Assembly (NCBI GenBank): GCA_028819475.1
Contig: JAPPLJ010000030.1
Coordinates: forward strand, 186,001 to 250,000
DNA from: Rhodospirillaceae bacterium
GTDB lineage: Bacteria; Pseudomonadota; Alphaproteobacteria; Bin65
Length of the DNA: 64,000 nucleotides
Direction: 5' to 3'
Shown: piece by piece, positions 61,937 to 64,000 of the stretch
Layout of the letters: each line of letters starts with the position of its first letter
How positions within the stretch are numbered: position 1 is the stretch's first letter
Made by a program: the position numbers and the translations under genes
Notes under the pieces: model-generated
What the model was told of the DNA's origin: nothing
The model's database searches: none
What the model saw: the letters and a program-made list of their open reading frames with translations, nothing else

Positions 61937-62920
61937 ATGCAAGGCAAGATCGCGTTCGAAGAGCATATGGCGATCGAGGAAACCCTCGGCGGCTCCCGGC
62001 ATTTCGCCGGGGAATCCGGGCGCTGGGACGAATTCACCCGGGAATTGCTGGATATCGGCGAGCGGCGCATCGAGGCGATGGAGCGCTGCGGCGTCGAGTT
62101 CGCGCTGCTGTCGCTCAACGCGCCGGCGGTCCAGGGCATCCTCGATACCGACGAGGCGATCGCAGTCGCCCGCAAGGCCAACGACAGGATCGCCGAGGCG
62201 GCGGCGAAGTATCCGCACCGCTATGCCGGCCTGGCGGCGCTGCCGATGCAGGACCCCGATGCGGCGTCGGCGGAACTCACCCGCTGCGTGCGCGACCTCG
62301 GCTTCAAGGGGGCGATGGTCAACGGCTTCACCCAGAAGGACGAGCCGGACAGCGCGATCTATTACGACATCGCCGAATACCGCAGCTTCTGGGCCACCGT
62401 GTCGGAACTCGACGTGCCCTTCTATCTCCATCCCCGGATGCAGATTCCCTCCCAGGCGCGCAACTACGAGGGCCATGGCTGGCTGATGGCCGCGCCCTGG
62501 GGTTTCGCGGTCGAAACCTCGATCCACGCGCTGCGCCTGTGCGGCTCCGGCCTGTTCGACGACTATCCCAACCTGCGGATCGCGGTCGGCCATCTCGGCG
62601 AGAACATCCCCTTCGCCCTGTGGCGGCTCGATGCGCGGATGCGCTTCTCGCCCCGCGGCTATCGCGGCAAGCGGCCGCTCGGCGAGTATTTCGTCGAGCA
62701 TTTCCACATCACGACGAGCGGCTTCTTCAACGATCCCGCCTTCAAGTGCACCATCGAGGTGATGGGAACGGACCGCATGTATTTCTCCGCCGACTATCCG
62801 TTCGAGCGCATGGAAGACGCGGCGCGATGGTACGACGCGACGCCGACCATAGCTGACAGCGACCGCCTCAAGATCGGGCGGACCAACGCGATCCGCCTGT
62901 TCGGCCTGGACCTTGAATAG
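61937..62920 (+). CDS. Dihydroxybenzoate decarboxylase-like amidohydrolase (paralogue of 60761-61750)
   Basis: A 327-residue enzyme of the same group as its divergent neighbour. Ligands are conserved: Glu8, His10 (FEEHMAI), His165 (PFYLHPRMQI), His219 (GHLGEN) and Asp286 (YFSADYPFE). Differences around the active site (HGWLMAAPWGFAVE; SADYPFE instead of STDWPFE) place it nearer the 2,3-dihydroxybenzoate/other hydroxybenzoate decarboxylases and suggest another substrate. ATG 61937 follows a strong GGAGGGAGG. The ureohydrolase follows 25 nt after its stop. Confidence 0.87.
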   Translation: MQGKIAFEEHMAIEETLGGSRHFAGESGRWDEFTRELLDIGERRIEAMERCGVEFALLSLNAPAVQGILDTDEAIAVARKANDRIAEAAAKYPHRYAGLAALPMQDPDAASAELTRCVRDLGFKGAMVNGFTQKDEPDSAIYYDIAEYRSFWATVSELDVPFYLHPRMQIPSQARNYEGHGWLMAAPWGFAVETSIHALRLCGSGLFDDYPNLRIAVGHLGENIPFALWRLDARMRFSPRGYRGKRPLGEYFVEHFHITTSGFFNDPAFKCTIEVMGTDRMYFSADYPFERMEDAARWYDATPTIADSDRLKIGRTNAIRLFGLDLE

Positions 62921-62945
62921 CCGGACGATCCCGGAAGTATTGCCC

Positions 62946-63962
62946 ATGACCGAGCCATCCGATCCAGCGAAGCCCGCCCGGCTCGACCTGCCGTTCGTCG
63001 GCATCCCGACCTTCATGAAGAAGCCGCACCGGCCGGACTGGGACGCCATCGAGGCCGATGTCGCCGTCATGGGCGCGCCGTTCGATCTCGGCACCCAGGT
63101 CCGCCCCGGCGCGCGCTTCGGGCCGAAAGGATTCCGGGACGCCTCGCAGCTCTTCGCAATCGGCGACGGCGCCTACGATCCGGAGGACGACATCCTCCAC
63201 CTCGCCGGCGACGACGTCCGCATCGTCGATATCGGCGACGCCGACATGGTCCACATCGATGCCCTCCAATGCCTCGGCAATATCGAATACGGCGTGCGCA
63301 AGATCCTGGCCGCGGGCGCGCTGCCGGTCGTCCTGGGCGGCGACCATGCGGTGCACATCCCCTGCATCCGCGCCTTCGACGGCGAACTGCCGGTTCATAT
63401 CGTGCATATCGACGCCCATCTCGACTATGTCGACGAGCGCTTCGGCGTGCGCCACGGCCAGGGCAATCCGCTGCGCCGGGCCGCCGAATGCGGGCACGTT
63501 ACCGGCATCACCCATCTCGGCATCCGCAACCTCGGCTCGAGCGCGCAATCCGACTTCGCCGATGCACGCGCTGCCAAGTCGGACATTCTTTCGGTGCGGG
63601 ATTTCCGCGAACTCGGCGTCGCCGGGGTGATCGAGCGGATACCGGAGAATGCCCGGCTCTATTTCACCATCGACGTGGACGGCTTCGATCCGTCGTTGGT
63701 GCCGGGCACGGGCACACCCAGCCCCGGCGGCTTTCTCTACTACGAGACCTGCGACTTCCTGAAAGCGGCGGCGATGCGCGGCGACGTCGTCGGCATCGAT
63801 TTCGTCGAGTTGGCGCCGGAATACGATCCGGGCGGTGCGACAAGCCTGTTCTGCACCCAGATCCTGGTGAACTTCCTCGGCTACATCTTCCACGCGAAAA
63901 AGATCAAGGCCGGCGAAATCCCGGACGGCGGCTGGCCGGCACTGCGCGGCGTCGGGCAGTAG
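62946..63962 (+). CDS. Ureohydrolase/agmatinase family protein
   Basis: A 338-residue Mn2+-dependent ureohydrolase (arginase/agmatinase/guanidinobutyrase fold). The metal-binding motifs are complete: His134 in GGDHAVH, Asp156/His158/Asp160 in HIDAHLDYVD and DVDGFDPSLVPGTGTP further on. Substrate-specific residues fit agmatinase or guanidino-acid hydrolases rather than arginase, but the substrate is unresolved. Start ATG 62946; ATG in-frame codons upstream within the decarboxylase tail are less likely. It closely follows the decarboxylase gene and ends 38 nt before the window edge. Confidence 0.92.
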   Translation: MTEPSDPAKPARLDLPFVGIPTFMKKPHRPDWDAIEADVAVMGAPFDLGTQVRPGARFGPKGFRDASQLFAIGDGAYDPEDDILHLAGDDVRIVDIGDADMVHIDALQCLGNIEYGVRKILAAGALPVVLGGDHAVHIPCIRAFDGELPVHIVHIDAHLDYVDERFGVRHGQGNPLRRAAECGHVTGITHLGIRNLGSSAQSDFADARAAKSDILSVRDFRELGVAGVIERIPENARLYFTIDVDGFDPSLVPGTGTPSPGGFLYYETCDFLKAAAMRGDVVGIDFVELAPEYDPGGATSLFCTQILVNFLGYIFHAKKIKAGEIPDGGWPALRGVGQ

Positions 63963-64000
63963 GAGCGGCCGGAAGAGGCGCGATTTGGCCCGGCCGGAGT

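Overview
This is a dense, high-G+C (about two thirds G+C by eye) chromosomal window of an alphaproteobacterium. The phaR/phbAB genes, the hydantoinase and acyl-CoA gene content, the NADP-malic enzyme/phosphotransacetylase fusion and the aprBA/sat type suggest a Rhodospirillales/Kiloniellales-like, probably marine or host-associated heterotroph. That placement is inference. I see no rRNA, tRNA, CRISPR array, prophage or insertion sequence. About 58 protein genes are supported, mostly in short operons with 1-8 nt overlaps.

Layout. 1-4.5 kb: polyhydroxyalkanoate locus (phbB cut by the left edge, phbA, a short PhaC-like synthase with a small coiled-coil partner, and divergent phaR), with TGC-rich candidate PhaR sites. 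4.5-7.3 kb: acyl-CoA synthetase, 2-dehydropantoate reductase-like protein, DUF1289 protein. 7.3-16.4 kb: a minus-strand operon resembling the aerobic 2-aminobenzoyl-CoA (or salicylyl-CoA) pathway: SDR, MarR, enoyl-CoA hydratase, acyl-CoA dehydrogenase, aryl-CoA ligase, flavin monooxygenase/reductase fusion. It is interrupted by a small GIY-YIG-like gene, followed by VapBC and read divergently from a RidA protein. 16.5-25.3 kb: mixed genes (TetR, GbsR-like regulator, crotonase, Nudix, MntA/HepT, MBL hydrolase, GMC oxidoreductase) and a secreted seven-blade propeller.

25.5-28.3 kb: hydantoinase plus N-carbamoylase. 28.3-32.9 kb: a set matching phthalate 4,5-dioxygenase catabolism (oxygenase, divergent reductase, dihydrodiol dehydrogenase-like protein, 4,5-dihydroxyphthalate decarboxylase-like protein). 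33-39.6 kb: amidase, NCS1 permease, gentisate dioxygenase-like bicupin, EamA exporter, OxyR with both redox cysteines. 39.6-42 kb: NCS2 permease with a degenerate ATPase-like tail, and an ICMT-like methyltransferase.

42-46.6 kb: dissimilatory sulfur oxidation genes, aprM-aprB-aprA read divergently from sat around a perfect ATTC-N8-GAAT palindrome; in the oxidative direction these turn sulfite to APS and then to sulfate plus ATP. 46.6-49.6 kb: znuB/znuC, a MazG-like pyrophosphohydrolase, a metallophosphoesterase. 49.7-57.3 kb: cytoplasmic alkylsulfatase, malic enzyme, a solute-binding protein, class III aminotransferase and a signal-less binding-protein-like gene. 57.3-64 kb: VOC protein, GST, kynurenine-formamidase-like hydrolase, acyl-CoA dehydrogenase, two divergent gamma-resorcylate decarboxylase-like paralogues and an agmatinase-family ureohydrolase.

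Taken together the cell appears to take apart aromatic acids, hydantoin/pyrimidine-type amides and organosulfur esters, store carbon as PHA and gain energy from reduced sulfur. No single striking novel machine is evident; the most unusual items are the sulfur locus with its operator, the short PHA synthase/partner pair, the permease fusion, the propeller protein and the paired decarboxylases.
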